Assembly: GCA_903925285.1 (NCBI GenBank)
Contig: CAIYET010000342.1
Location: 1-44,609 of the forward strand
DNA length: 44,609 bases
From: Candidatus Hydrogenedentota bacterium
Lineage (GTDB): Bacteria; Hydrogenedentota; Hydrogenedentia; Hydrogenedentales; SLHB01
Direction of reading: 5' to 3'
Shown one piece after another: positions 8,312-17,493 of this stretch. Position 1 is the stretch's first letter, and every line of letters starts with the position of its first letter. The notes beneath the pieces are model-generated. The model was not told the DNA's origin and made no database searches. It was given only the letters and a program-made list of their open reading frames with translations. Position numbers and translations under genes: made by a program.

Positions 8312-10249
8312 TTATAGCAGTCTTTCCGCAGCCGTCGCAGCCACGAATGCGCGGGCCGTCTCCGCCAACGCGCGGCAGTCGAGGCCATGCTCGGCCAACT
8401 GTTGCGCACGCGTCGCGTGTTCGCCGAACAGGTCCGGCAGCCCGGCACGCCGAATGCGTACCTCGGACAGACGCCCGTTGCTTTCATAGTATTCGAGCAC
8501 TGCCGAACCGAATCCGCCCATCAGCGCGTTCTCTTCGACCGTTATCAGCGGCACGGAGGCCAGCGCATCCAGGAGCGCGCCATCGAGTGGTTTGACCCAG
8601 CGCGCATCGGCCACGCCCACCGACAAGCCTTCGCATTCGAGCAGGTCCGTCGCCTTCATGCACGCGCGCACCAACGACCCCGCCGCGAGGAACATCGCGT
8701 CGACGCCGTGCCGTAAGATTTCGCCATGCGTGATATCGCGCGGGCCTGGGGCGCCACTAGTGATTGCCGTATCGCGCGGATACCGAATGGTTACCGGTCC
8801 GGGCTGGGCCAGCGCCCATCGCAACATCGCGCGCAGATCGCAATCGTCGCGCGGCGCGAGAATGGTCATGTTCGGCAATGCGCGCAGAAAGGTCAGGTCG
8901 AATGCGCCGGCATGGGTCGGTCCATCCTCGCCGACCACGCCCGCGCGGTCGATTGCGAACACGACAGGCAGGTTTTGCAGGCAGACGTCATGGACGACTT
9001 GGTCGTAGCCCCGCTGGAGGAAAGTCGAGTAGAGCGCGCAAACGGGCCGCATGCCCTGCGCTGCAAGACCTGCCGCGAACGTGACCGCGTGCTGCTCGCA
9101 AATGCCCACGTCGAAAAAGCGTTCCGAAAACACTTCCTGAAACCGGTGAAGTCCCGTGCCCGTGGGCATGGCGGCCGTGATGGCGACCACCGTCGGATCC
9201 ATTTCCGCGATGTCGATGAGCGTCTCGGCGAACACGTCGGTGAACGTCTTCGCGGGAAGCGCCGGAGAGGCCTTTTCGGGCGCGCGGGCTTCCCCTTCGT
9301 TCTCGACCGTGTAGACCTTCGAGGGTTTGACGCCGTGATACTTGAGCGGATCGTTTTCCGCTTCGGTGAATCCTTTGCCCTTCTGCGTGGCGCAATGAAA
9401 GAGGATCGGTCCGTGCATGTTCTTCATGTTCGCAAAGATGCCGGCCAGTACGGGCAGATCGTGGCCGTCCACCGGGCCGACATAGTTGAAGCCCAATTCC
9501 TGGAATACGCCGCCAGCGGTCAGGAAGCCTTTCACGGACTGTTCGAGCCGATGCGCGGTCAGGCTGAGGCGGCGGCCAAGGATCGTCTTGACGAAACTCG
9601 ACACGTCTTCTTTCGCGCGTTTGTAACGGCGGCCGGTGATGAGTCGGCTGAAATACTCGGAAACCGCGCCCACGTTTTCGGCGATCGACATTTTGTTGTC
9701 GTTGAGGATGACGATGAGGTCGTTGCCCAAGTGCCCCGCATGGCTCAGCGCTTCCCACGCCATGCCGCCCGTCATCGCGCCGTCGCCGATCACCGCGATG
9801 ATCCGGCGATCCTCCTTGAAATAATCCCGCGCCACGGCCATGCCAAGGCCCGCCGAAATCGACGTCGAACTGTGTCCCGCCCCAAAAACGTCATACCGGC
9901 TTTCCGTCCGGCGCGGATATCCCGAAAGCCCGTCCTTGACCCGCAACGTATCGAAACGGTCGCGGCGGCCCGTCAGCAATTTGTGTGCGTAACTTTGGTG
10001 GCCAACGTCCCAGATGAGCCAGTCTCGCTCGAGATCGAAGACGTGATGCAGCGCCAGCGTCAACTCGACCACGCCCAGCGACGACGCCAAATGGCCGCCG
10101 TTGACCATGACGGTCTCGATGATCCGCCCGCGAATCTCCTTTGCCAGTTGTTCGAGTTCGTCGAGCGAAAACGCATGCAAATCGTTTGGCCCGTTGACAC
10201 GGTCCAAGAGCGGCGTGTGGCTCGCGGGGGTACCTTCATCTAAGGGCAT
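8312..10249 (-). CDS. dxs: 1-deoxy-D-xylulose-5-phosphate synthase
   Basis: 645 aa, normal length for DXS, which condenses pyruvate and glyceraldehyde 3-phosphate with thiamine diphosphate as the first step of the MEP isoprenoid pathway. Visible marks are GGHLASSLG with the conserved His, IWDVGHQSYAHK, the ThDP/Mg motif GDGAMTGGMAWEA...NDNKMSI, the pyrimidine-domain segment FDVGICEQHAVTFAAGLA, DRAGVVGEDGPTHAG, and the C-terminal domain ending in VEENALMGGFGSAVLE. ATG 10249 has AGAGGCG upstream. It is the first gene of a cluster whose other members are exported proteins, so the context says little about its role. The heptamer array 10267-10360 lies just upstream of its start. Confidence 0.97.
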   Translation of the reverse strand: MPLDEGTPASHTPLLDRVNGPNDLHAFSLDELEQLAKEIRGRIIETVMVNGGHLASSLGVVELTLALHHVFDLERDWLIWDVGHQSYAHKLLTGRRDRFDTLRVKDGLSGYPRRTESRYDVFGAGHSSTSISAGLGMAVARDYFKEDRRIIAVIGDGAMTGGMAWEALSHAGHLGNDLIVILNDNKMSIAENVGAVSEYFSRLITGRRYKRAKEDVSSFVKTILGRRLSLTAHRLEQSVKGFLTAGGVFQELGFNYVGPVDGHDLPVLAGIFANMKNMHGPILFHCATQKGKGFTEAENDPLKYHGVKPSKVYTVENEGEARAPEKASPALPAKTFTDVFAETLIDIAEMDPTVVAITAAMPTGTGLHRFQEVFSERFFDVGICEQHAVTFAAGLAAQGMRPVCALYSTFLQRGYDQVVHDVCLQNLPVVFAIDRAGVVGEDGPTHAGAFDLTFLRALPNMTILAPRDDCDLRAMLRWALAQPGPVTIRYPRDTAITSGAPGPRDITHGEILRHGVDAMFLAAGSLVRACMKATDLLECEGLSVGVADARWVKPLDGALLDALASVPLITVEENALMGGFGSAVLEYYESNGRLSEVRIRRAGLPDLFGEHATRAQQLAEHGLDCRALAETARAFVAATAAERLL

Positions 10250-10266
10250 TCCAACTGCGCCTCTAC

Positions 10267-10360
10267 AGGAATTGGGAATTGGGAATTAGGAGTTAGGAGT
10301 CATTCTAACTTCTAAGTTCTAACTCCTAATTCCTAATTCCTAATTCCTAATTCCTAATTC
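10267..10360. repeat. Heptamer array, unit AATTCCT, as inverted pair
   Basis: Left side 10267-10300 carries AATTGGG, AATTAGG and AGTTAGG heptamers. After a short spacer, right side 10322-10360 carries ACTCCTA and ATTCCTA heptamers. The two sides are imperfect reverse complements over about 34 bp. The array begins 6 nt past the TAG stop of the isomerase-like gene (10367, minus strand). On that gene's sense strand the right side reads TAGGAAT repeated, giving TAG in all frames. Confidence 0.85.
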
Positions 10361-10366
10361 TTTCGG

Positions 10367-11503
10367 CTAGACGTACATCTCGTCGAACGCCGTTTGCGCG
10401 GTCACCAGCGCCGCGCGCATCAGGTCTTCCGCCTTGGCGGTCTCTCGCGCGACGAGATAGCCCATCAGCTTGGCCGTATCGATCTTCCTGGCGGCTGTTT
10501 CGCAGGCCTCCCAACTCAGCACGCTACGCACCACGCGGTCGATGGCCTGCTGCTCGTTGTCGTACGAACGCGCCTGCATGTCGTGGCCCTTCCAACGCCC
10601 GTAACGGGCCGCTTGAATCAGCCCCGCGATGGCGATATTCATGCCATTTACCCGCGCGCCGTGATCAATGTCGAACTTGCCCGGACCGCCGAGGATAATC
10701 CCGTCGTTGTAACCCTGGCTGTTGAGGTGCATGTGCATCATCGCGTCATTGTCGAGTTCCTCGACCGTATCGTAGACGTGATCCAAGCCGATCATCTCGG
10801 AATGCCCGAACTCCTTGTTGACGCCCTTTCTTACACGCGGTATTCCGAACTCCTCCTCGATCTTGCGCCAGAACAGGATCGCGCTCGCCACCGTCGGGAT
10901 CAGCATCGCCGGATGGCCCTCGTTCGGTTTCGGCTCGAACCCGACGAACAACTGGCCCCCTTTGTCCTGCTCATAGCGGCAAAGTCCCGCCACGCTCTCT
11001 TTCAGGTTCTGGTACATCGCGCGGATGCCGACCGTCGCGATGTCATATCCGTAGGAGCCATTCCACAAGATGTACGACGGCGCCAGCGCCGGGTCCGGGT
11101 GCCAGACCTTGCGCAACGTGCCGTACGCCAGATCCACCGCCCGCTTGCCGAGATCCTCGGCCACCGTGCGTTCCGCCGGATCGAGCGAGGCGATGCCGCC
11201 ATAGGCAAAATGGCTATGCGCGCCCGGCGTAATCATCGCCAAGTGAACGCCGGCTTCGCCAAGCGCATCGGCCACGGCCGGCGCGGTCTTCTCATCGATT
11301 TCCGTATCGTAATGGACCTCGACACCGAGGTGGACATGCTTGGGCAGGCGTGGCGCTACTTTGGTCTTAACCAGCTTGACCATGTCCGCCGTCGAAAACC
11401 GATCCGAAGACCAGCCCGGCCGCATGTCAGAAGGCACAAACCCGCCCTTGCCCGCGTTGAATGTCCACCGACATATACTATGAAACGAAGTTTTCTCCGG
11501 CAT
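10367..11503 (-). CDS. Xylose-isomerase-like sugar isomerase (TIM barrel)
   Basis: 378 aa, close in length to class I xylose isomerase. Family marks are WTFNAGKGGFVP near the N-terminus, FEPKPNE (189-195, metal-ligand Glu190 and Lys192) and NKEFGHSEM (229-237, Glu231 and His234). The block that reads HIDLNGQ in classical XylA reads HMHLNSQ here (257-263), so a conserved Asp metal ligand is replaced by His259. A His at the comparable position is known in L-rhamnose isomerases. I therefore leave the substrate open (xylose, rhamnose or another sugar). ATG 11503 follows GGAGGAG. The gene sits alone between the helicase gene and an array, with no kinase or transporter beside it to indicate a catabolic operon. 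Confidence 0.85.
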   Translation of the reverse strand: MPEKTSFHSICRWTFNAGKGGFVPSDMRPGWSSDRFSTADMVKLVKTKVAPRLPKHVHLGVEVHYDTEIDEKTAPAVADALGEAGVHLAMITPGAHSHFAYGGIASLDPAERTVAEDLGKRAVDLAYGTLRKVWHPDPALAPSYILWNGSYGYDIATVGIRAMYQNLKESVAGLCRYEQDKGGQLFVGFEPKPNEGHPAMLIPTVASAILFWRKIEEEFGIPRVRKGVNKEFGHSEMIGLDHVYDTVEELDNDAMMHMHLNSQGYNDGIILGGPGKFDIDHGARVNGMNIAIAGLIQAARYGRWKGHDMQARSYDNEQQAIDRVVRSVLSWEACETAARKIDTAKLMGYLVARETAKAEDLMRAALVTAQTAFDEMYV

Positions 11504-11648
11504 GGTGTCACTCCTCCGCGTTCAGTCAACTCCTGAGATCGGTACCAAAAGCAAAAGTGTGAGCCGCAACCGCATGCGTTGTCAAATGAATTGCGGATTG
11601 TGCATTACCGCTCATCAAATCTCAACTCTTAGATTGCACGTTTGGGCC

Positions 11649-14255
11649 TCATGCCGCCGACGTCACCGGACGTGCGTGCAACAGGACATCTTCGGGCGGA
11701 AGCGCGAGCACGAAGCCGCGTTTGGGCACGGTCATCACGAGTTCCGAACGATCCGGCAAGTGCTCGACGATACGGGCCAGGAGTTTGCGTTTCTGAAAAC
11801 TCATCTGGGATTCGTTGACGATCGTATCGCCCCACACTTTCTTGTACAAGGTATTATACGGGATACATTCGCCGGGGGCCGCCGCCAGCACGCGGATGAA
11901 CCGGAACTGTTTTTCCTGCAACCGTATATGGATACCGTCCAGCAAGATCTCGGTCGGATGCCGGTCGTCGACCACGAGCGCGGGGTCACAGCGCGTGGAT
12001 ATGCATTCGATTGTCGGCGGGCCGCCGTCGCCGCGCGTCTTGAGCGCCCACTCTTTCAACAAGCGCGTCGTGTGCGCGGGCAGCCAGCCTTGCAGCGATT
12101 CCGGCGTCACGCGCGCCAACGCCTCCGCCGTGTTCAATCCGCGTGCGGCGAGGGCGATCAGGGCCGACCGGTTCAATCCAGGGAACCCTAGTTGCGCCAC
12201 CGGCAAGGCCTCGTCGCGAAGGCCGTGCTGGACGCGTTTGGACAACGTGGCGATGCGCTCGATAAACGCTTCCGGCGCGCCCATGGCCACCGCCACCGAG
12301 GCCGCCGCGTCGATCAGCCATGCAATTTGGTCGGCGGCGGCGCGGATCTGCCCCGCCATGACTTGGTAACGTTCCTCGATATCGCCAACGGCGCCGTGGT
12401 CGATCCAGTTCGCGAGGACCAACGCCGTCTTGATTGCGCGGACCTCGTCGAAAAACGGCATCAATGCACAATTGCGGATCCGATTCAACGGCACGTCGGC
12501 GGCGATATCGTCCATTCCGGCCGCCTCCTTGATCTGGCCCACGTAATCCGCGCGCTCGTATTCCTGGACCGTCAACGACATCGAGATGCTCCGCCCATCG
12601 CGCGTCATCGCGGCCGCGAGCAGCAGATCGATGTCGCTCCAGATTCGCCGTTGCGATTCGAGCACCCAATGCTCCAAATTGCGCCCCGTATCGATCGACA
12701 CCCCGCTCGATGCCACCGCCAACCCGAAAGGCGTCGGTTCGAGCCGTCCCCGTTCGGGATCGCTCAAGATCACGCCCGCGTCTGCGGCGCGATTCGTCGC
12801 GGCACGAACCCGGAACGCGATTTCCTCCGGCGTCAACGTCGTCCGCCACACCCAATGCGCCGTGAGCGTCCCATCGAGAAACTGCTGCAACTCCGAAGCG
12901 GTCCGGCAAAATCGCGCCGCCACCAACCGCAGCACATGGTTCTCGAGCGAATCGTGCGCCAAGCGCGGCTCGATGGGTTCGCGCTCGCCATCGACATACC
13001 GACGCCACAGACTCTCGCGGTCAAACGGCGTTGCGGCCACCAAAATCGAACGCCCAAACGCATGCCCCGCCCCGAAACGTCCCGCGCGCCCGCCCATGTT
13101 CTCGTATTCGCTACGCAAAATCGGCGTTTTCCACGGCATATTGAGCCGGTCGTCGTAACGCCATTTCTCCGCGGAAATGAAGACGTTGCGCGCGGGCAGA
13201 TTCATCCCCGCCGCCAGCGTGCTCGTCGACACGATGACTTTGATCTCGCCCGCTCGAAATCCCATCTCGACCGCCTCTCGTTCCTCGGTCGCGAGATCGG
13301 CGTTGTGAAACGCGACGCCATTCGAGCACGTATCGAGCAGCCCATTGCGCGAGCGCGTCGATTCCAACCCGCGCAACGTCTCGATTGTCTCCTGCGCCGC
13401 AGGCAGCGATACGCGTTGCGACAGTACCTCGGCGGCACGACGCGATTCCTGTTTCGCCTTCACGAAAACAAGGCACGATTCGCCCCGCTCGGCCAGCATC
13501 CGCACGTTTTCGACCAGCGTGTCCCACGTGGATTCGCCCACGAGATGCACGAGTTCCTCTTCACCGTTCAGCCGCTCATTGTGCGTCCGATACTGGAAAA
13601 CCCCATTGTACAGCACGCCATAACGCAACTCGACCGGCCGCCGTTCATAATACAACAGCCGAGCATGCAGCCATTCGGCCAAATCCTCCGCACGCCCAAT
13701 CACCGCCGACAACCCGATCAGGCGCGTGCCCGCCTGCAAAAGCCGCGTCAGCAGGATCTCGACCAGCGCTCCACGTTCCGGGTCCGACAACAATTCCAAT
13801 TCGTCCGCGACGACCAGTCCCAACTCGCCGCACTGTTCAGGACGCCGAACCAGCAATTGCGCCAGCTTCTCGTACACCACCACCGCAATCTGGAACGCGC
13901 CCTGTTCGAACCGCGCATCGAACTCGCGCCGGTCCCGCGTCGATATGATCACGTCGATGCCGTACGGACCGTACTTTGCGCGAAAGTCCCGATACTTCTC
14001 TTCCGCCAGCGCCTTCAACGGCACCAGATAGATGGCCCGCTTCCGGCTCAGCACCGTATGTATCGCCGCCATCTCGCCCACGAACGTCTTGCCCGAACTC
14101 GTCGGCGCTTGGATCAACAGGTTCCCAGCGCCGAAAAGTCCATACTGTTTGATGGCCATCTCCTGCAACGGCAACAACTCTTCGCTTTCCGATTGCCGCC
14201 AGATATCCAGGATCTCCACCGGTACCGCATATCGAATCAATTCACTCGTCTTCAT
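11649..14255 (-). CDS. Ski2/Hel308-type helicase fused to OmpR-type winged helix
   Basis: 868-aa superfamily 2 helicase. Motif I is APTSSGKTF near residue 51, motif II reads VVADELELL, motif III GLSAVIG, motif V STSTLAAGMNLPARN and motif VI ENMGGRAGRFG. The order and the downstream helical and HhH-like region (about 670-730, ALAARGLNTAEALARVTPESL) match Hel308/Ski2-like enzymes, which unwind branched DNA or RNA. The last 110 residues look like an OmpR/PhoB DNA-binding domain (PTEILLDGIHIRL, IPYNTLYKKVWGD, KRKLLARI, TVPKRGFVL). Motif II is DELE where DExH is usual. ATG 14255 follows GGGAGGG. Transcription starts from its own promoter at 14282-14310, overlapped by dyad operators. Helicase call secure; fusion unusual. 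Confidence 0.9.
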   Translation of the reverse strand: MKTSELIRYAVPVEILDIWRQSESEELLPLQEMAIKQYGLFGAGNLLIQAPTSSGKTFVGEMAAIHTVLSRKRAIYLVPLKALAEEKYRDFRAKYGPYGIDVIISTRDRREFDARFEQGAFQIAVVVYEKLAQLLVRRPEQCGELGLVVADELELLSDPERGALVEILLTRLLQAGTRLIGLSAVIGRAEDLAEWLHARLLYYERRPVELRYGVLYNGVFQYRTHNERLNGEEELVHLVGESTWDTLVENVRMLAERGESCLVFVKAKQESRRAAEVLSQRVSLPAAQETIETLRGLESTRSRNGLLDTCSNGVAFHNADLATEEREAVEMGFRAGEIKVIVSTSTLAAGMNLPARNVFISAEKWRYDDRLNMPWKTPILRSEYENMGGRAGRFGAGHAFGRSILVAATPFDRESLWRRYVDGEREPIEPRLAHDSLENHVLRLVAARFCRTASELQQFLDGTLTAHWVWRTTLTPEEIAFRVRAATNRAADAGVILSDPERGRLEPTPFGLAVASSGVSIDTGRNLEHWVLESQRRIWSDIDLLLAAAMTRDGRSISMSLTVQEYERADYVGQIKEAAGMDDIAADVPLNRIRNCALMPFFDEVRAIKTALVLANWIDHGAVGDIEERYQVMAGQIRAAADQIAWLIDAAASVAVAMGAPEAFIERIATLSKRVQHGLRDEALPVAQLGFPGLNRSALIALAARGLNTAEALARVTPESLQGWLPAHTTRLLKEWALKTRGDGGPPTIECISTRCDPALVVDDRHPTEILLDGIHIRLQEKQFRFIRVLAAAPGECIPYNTLYKKVWGDTIVNESQMSFQKRKLLARIVEHLPDRSELVMTVPKRGFVLALPPEDVLLHARPVTSAA

Positions 14256-14277
14256 GGTTCAGCCCTCCCATAGACAC

Positions 14278-14310
14278 ATTCAGTATACTGAATATCTCTT
14301 CAGTTGTCAA
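14278..14310 (-). promoter_or_regulatory. Sigma-70 promoter with overlapping dyad operators
   Basis: On the minus strand TTGACA (14310-14305) and TATACT (14287-14282) are spaced by exactly 17 bp, with the helicase start 27 nt downstream. The -10 is embedded in a perfect 16-bp palindrome ATTCAGTATACTGAAT (14278-14293). A second dyad, ACTGAA-N6-TTCAGT (14287-14304), shares its inner half-site. Three ACTGAA-type half-sites therefore fill the region from -35 to the start point, a layout expected for repression. The repressor is unknown; autoregulation through the helicase's own winged helix is possible. Confidence 0.8.
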
Positions 14311-14345
14311 GGGGGGCAGGCTCGGCCACGTCGGGATGCAAAAGC

Positions 14346-14376
14346 AAGCGGCCCCTGGAAAATCCAGGGGCCGCTT
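14346..14376 (-). terminator. Intrinsic terminator after secDF
   Basis: A perfect 14-bp GC-rich inverted repeat (14346-14359 with 14363-14376, 3-nt loop) follows the secDF stop at 14398. On the minus strand it is trailed by TGCTTTTG. It insulates secDF from the helicase promoter just beyond. Confidence 0.8.
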
Positions 14377-14397
14377 CTACTTTCAACGGGAATTGGA

Positions 14398-17043
14398 TCA
14401 GACAGAAGCTTCCGCCGACTTCGCGCCGCTTTCTTTGGTCTGGCGCCTGCGGGACGACTGCGTTCGGGTCGGCCCCGTGGGCTTGCGGCTCTTGGTCCAA
14501 TTGTGCCAGACGACAGCTAAGGTGCTGGCTACGAAGATACTCGAGAAGGTTCCGCTGATGATGCCGATCGTCAAACAGATCGCAAAATCGCGCAACACGC
14601 TGCCGCCGAAAATCAGCAGCATGATCACCGTCAGCAACGTACACAAGGACGTCAGTATCGTACGGCTCAAGGTTTCGTTGATCGCCATGTTCATGACTTG
14701 ACCGAGCGTCAGGCCGCGGCCCGCGTACAGTTTCAGGTCCTCGCGGATGCGGTCGTACACCACGACGGTATCGTTGATCGAGTAACCGATGATCGTCAGT
14801 ACGGCCGCGATGACCGTCATGTCGATATGGCGGCCCAAGACGGCCAGCATCCCCACCGCGAACAACGCGTCGTGGAACAGCGCGATGACGCCCGTGACGC
14901 CCCACACCAGGTTGTACCGGAACCACAGGTAAAGGATCTGGAAGAAGAAGCCGTACATGACGGCCTTGAGGGCATCGACGCGGAGTTGTTTGCCGATGGC
15001 CGGTCCGACCACCGCGACGTTCTTAAGGATGACTTTATCCGGGGTGGGCGTATTGCCACAGAGCGGGGCCATGGCTTCACGAATACGTGTCTCGATGACG
15101 CCTTGCCCGCTGGCGGCGCCGCCGCCTTCCTGGATGTCGCTGGTTCGGATGGCGAACTCGTTGCCGCTGGCGTGAGCCGCGCCCTCGCCGTATTCCTGGA
15201 CTACGGCATTACGGAAATTGCCGACTTCGAGTTGCTTGCGGACGTCGGCGATATCGACCTTCTTGTCGGTTTCGAGCTTTACGATCATGCTCGTGCCGCC
15301 TGCGAAGTCCACGCCAAAATTGTTCTCGTAGCCGCGGCCAAAGAACACGATAATCCCCACACCGACCGAAACGAGGCTGATGATGAAGGCCTTGTTGCGC
15401 CATTCGACGAAGGGGAACTTCGTGCCGTGCGGGATCACACTCATCATCGTCAGTTTCTTGAGCCACTTGCGGGAAATGAAGACATCGAAGATGGCCTTCG
15501 ATACCACGAGCGCCGTAAACACGCTCGTGAGGATACCGATGGCCAGCGCCACGCCGAATCCTCGTACGGGGCCTGTGCCGAACTGGAGCAGGACCAATGC
15601 GGCGATCAATGTCGTCAGGTTCGAGTCGACAATGGTAGTTGTCGCGCGCTCGTAGCCGAGTTCGATGGCCGAAATGAGCGACTTGCCGTTGCGCACCTCT
15701 TCGCGGACACGCTCGAAGATCAGCACATTCGCGTCTACGGCCATACCCAACGTCAGCACGAAGCCCGCGATGCCGGGCAGCGTCAGCGTAATGCCGAAAT
15801 ACGCGAAAGCCGCCATCAGGATGAACCCGTTAAGGAACAGCGCGACATTCGCGATGAGGCCGCCGAACCGGTAGTAAGTCGTCATGAACACCAGCACGAA
15901 CAACACGCCGAAGATGGCCGAGTTCATGCCTTGCCGGATCGAGTCCGCGCCAAGGCTTGCGCTGACCACGCCCGTGTACTCTTCCTTGACCGGCACGGGG
16001 AGCGAGCCGGAGTTCAGCGCAATGGCGAGGTCGTTGGCCTGCTCGCCGCTGAAATTGCCCGTAATCTGGCCATTGCGCGTAATCTTGTCGCGAATGACCG
16101 GCGCCGAACACACCACGCCGTCCACGACGATCGCCATCGGCTTGTTGATATTGGCTTCGGTCGCCTTGCCGAACTTGATGGCGGATTCGCTGTTGAACTC
16201 GAACAGGATTTGGTACTTGCCCGGCTGTTGATCGTCCGGACGCGCTACCGACATCCGCAGTCCCTCGCCGGTGATGAGCGGCTGCTTGACCATCAGGTAG
16301 ACCAAGTACTCCTGCTCGTCCCACGGATTTGGAGGCTGGCTCAGGGCCAGCATTTTATCGTCCGGCAGCAGTCCAGGCGTCTTGTTAACCTCTTCGACGA
16401 CCTCCTTGATCTTGGCGATGTGTTCGAGCGGCACGCGGAAATAACCACGCCGCGGGTCGGGGCTTTTAAGGAACGGCGTGAACCGGTCCTTGAAAGCAGG
16501 CGCTTTGCGAATCGCGTCGAAGACCTTAATCGTCTCATCGTTGCCCGCCACGACGTGGAACGTGAGGAAGGCAGTTTTCATGATGAGCGAACGTGCGGCG
16601 TCCACATCGCGTTCGCCGGGCAACTGAATCTGGATCTGATTCTTCCCCATTTTCTGAATCGAGGGATCCTTGGTTCCAAATTCATTGATACGGCGTCGGA
16701 TCCGTTGCAGAACCATCTCCTGCACGTAATCCTCGGTAAGTTTCTGATCCTTCAATTCCTGCGTCAACTCGAATCCGAGCACGACATGTACGCCGCCCTG
16801 AAGATCGAGACCCAAATTCACAACCTTCGTGCGGTCGAACTGCACCCAGCGACTGAGGCTTTTCCACGCGTCGTGGAAGAAGTTCGGCGCCTGATAGACG
16901 CTGTCCTCAGCCTTCCAATCCTTCAGCTTGGCCTCGCGCGTTGGTTCGGAAAGACACAACCACCCGACGGTCGGGTAGACGTAAACGAACGTGAAGATCA
17001 ACACGCCTACGATACACGCTGTACGAATCCACGAATTCTTCAT
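14398..17043 (-). CDS. secDF: Fused protein translocase subunit SecDF
   Basis: 881-aa fusion of SecD and SecF, the RND-type membrane proteins that use proton motive force to pull preproteins out of SecYEG. The SecD half shows an N-terminal TM segment, GLDLQGGVHVVLGF, the periplasmic P1 region and the TM4 motif MAVDANVLIFERVREE. The SecF half starts around residue 545 with its own TM segment, GVDFAGGTSMIV and GYSINDTVVVYDRIREDL. The tail is short, basic and cytoplasmic. ATG 17043 has GGAG 6 nt upstream. yajC lies 52 nt upstream in the same direction, the common yajC-secD-secF arrangement. A strong terminator follows. Confidence 0.97.
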   Translation of the reverse strand: MKNSWIRTACIVGVLIFTFVYVYPTVGWLCLSEPTREAKLKDWKAEDSVYQAPNFFHDAWKSLSRWVQFDRTKVVNLGLDLQGGVHVVLGFELTQELKDQKLTEDYVQEMVLQRIRRRINEFGTKDPSIQKMGKNQIQIQLPGERDVDAARSLIMKTAFLTFHVVAGNDETIKVFDAIRKAPAFKDRFTPFLKSPDPRRGYFRVPLEHIAKIKEVVEEVNKTPGLLPDDKMLALSQPPNPWDEQEYLVYLMVKQPLITGEGLRMSVARPDDQQPGKYQILFEFNSESAIKFGKATEANINKPMAIVVDGVVCSAPVIRDKITRNGQITGNFSGEQANDLAIALNSGSLPVPVKEEYTGVVSASLGADSIRQGMNSAIFGVLFVLVFMTTYYRFGGLIANVALFLNGFILMAAFAYFGITLTLPGIAGFVLTLGMAVDANVLIFERVREEVRNGKSLISAIELGYERATTTIVDSNLTTLIAALVLLQFGTGPVRGFGVALAIGILTSVFTALVVSKAIFDVFISRKWLKKLTMMSVIPHGTKFPFVEWRNKAFIISLVSVGVGIIVFFGRGYENNFGVDFAGGTSMIVKLETDKKVDIADVRKQLEVGNFRNAVVQEYGEGAAHASGNEFAIRTSDIQEGGGAASGQGVIETRIREAMAPLCGNTPTPDKVILKNVAVVGPAIGKQLRVDALKAVMYGFFFQILYLWFRYNLVWGVTGVIALFHDALFAVGMLAVLGRHIDMTVIAAVLTIIGYSINDTVVVYDRIREDLKLYAGRGLTLGQVMNMAINETLSRTILTSLCTLLTVIMLLIFGGSVLRDFAICLTIGIISGTFSSIFVASTLAVVWHNWTKSRKPTGPTRTQSSRRRQTKESGAKSAEASV

Positions 17044-17095
17044 CGATTACTCCAGTCGGGCGAAGGACCGAACCCGCGCCGCCGTTTCCATTTCA

Positions 17096-17476
17096 TTAGT
17101 CCTTGTTCTGCCCTTCGCGCGATACCACCTGAGTCACGGCGCCGCGCAGAAACTCGATCTTGACATTGGGGTTGTCGCTCACGCACAGCACCACCGTCTT
17201 TTCGGATAACCCCACCACGCTCCCGGTGATACCGCCCGACGTGACCACCTTATCGCCCTTGGCCAACGACGACAGCATCTCCTTGCGTTCCTTTTCCTTT
17301 TTCTGATTCGGACGGATCGTCAGGAAATACATGATCGCCATAAATGCCACCACCATGGGTAGCATGCTGGTGAGCGGATTGCCGCTGCCGCCCAATGCGC
17401 CGCCCGTGGGTTCCGGATCGACCGGCAGTGTTTCATTGGCCACGGCCAGGACTTGCGCTAAGATCACGTTCCACAC
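17096..17476 (-). CDS. yajC: Preprotein translocase subunit YajC
   Basis: 126-aa single-span protein that associates with SecDF. A TM helix at about residues 37-55 (LPMVVAFMAIMYFLTIRP) is followed by the family's charged QKKEKERKEMLSSLAKGDKVVTSGGITG block. The start is GTG 17476 with AGGAGG 10 nt upstream; the nearer ATG at 17483 is out of frame, and a stop lies in frame two codons upstream of the GTG. The residues before the TM helix are longer than in E. coli YajC. It is co-directional with tgt upstream and secDF downstream, a classic cluster. Confidence 0.95.
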   Translation of the reverse strand: MWNVILAQVLAVANETLPVDPEPTGGALGGSGNPLTSMLPMVVAFMAIMYFLTIRPNQKKEKERKEMLSSLAKGDKVVTSGGITGSVVGLSEKTVVLCVSDNPNVKIEFLRGAVTQVVSREGQNKD

Positions 17477-17493
17477 GTCTCATTAACCTCCTC

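Noticed and set aside
10267..10360. CRISPR array
   Set aside because: Units are 7 bp with no unique spacers; the same holds for the other arrays.
11556..11585. Promoter for the isomerase-like gene
   Set aside because: A perfect TTGACA is present on the minus strand, but the hexamers 17-18 bp on (TCACAC or CACACT) are poor -10 matches.
12192..17163. Long antisense frames over the helicase (693 aa) and secDF (821 aa)
   Set aside because: The opposite strands encode well-recognised conserved proteins; the antisense products have no family features.
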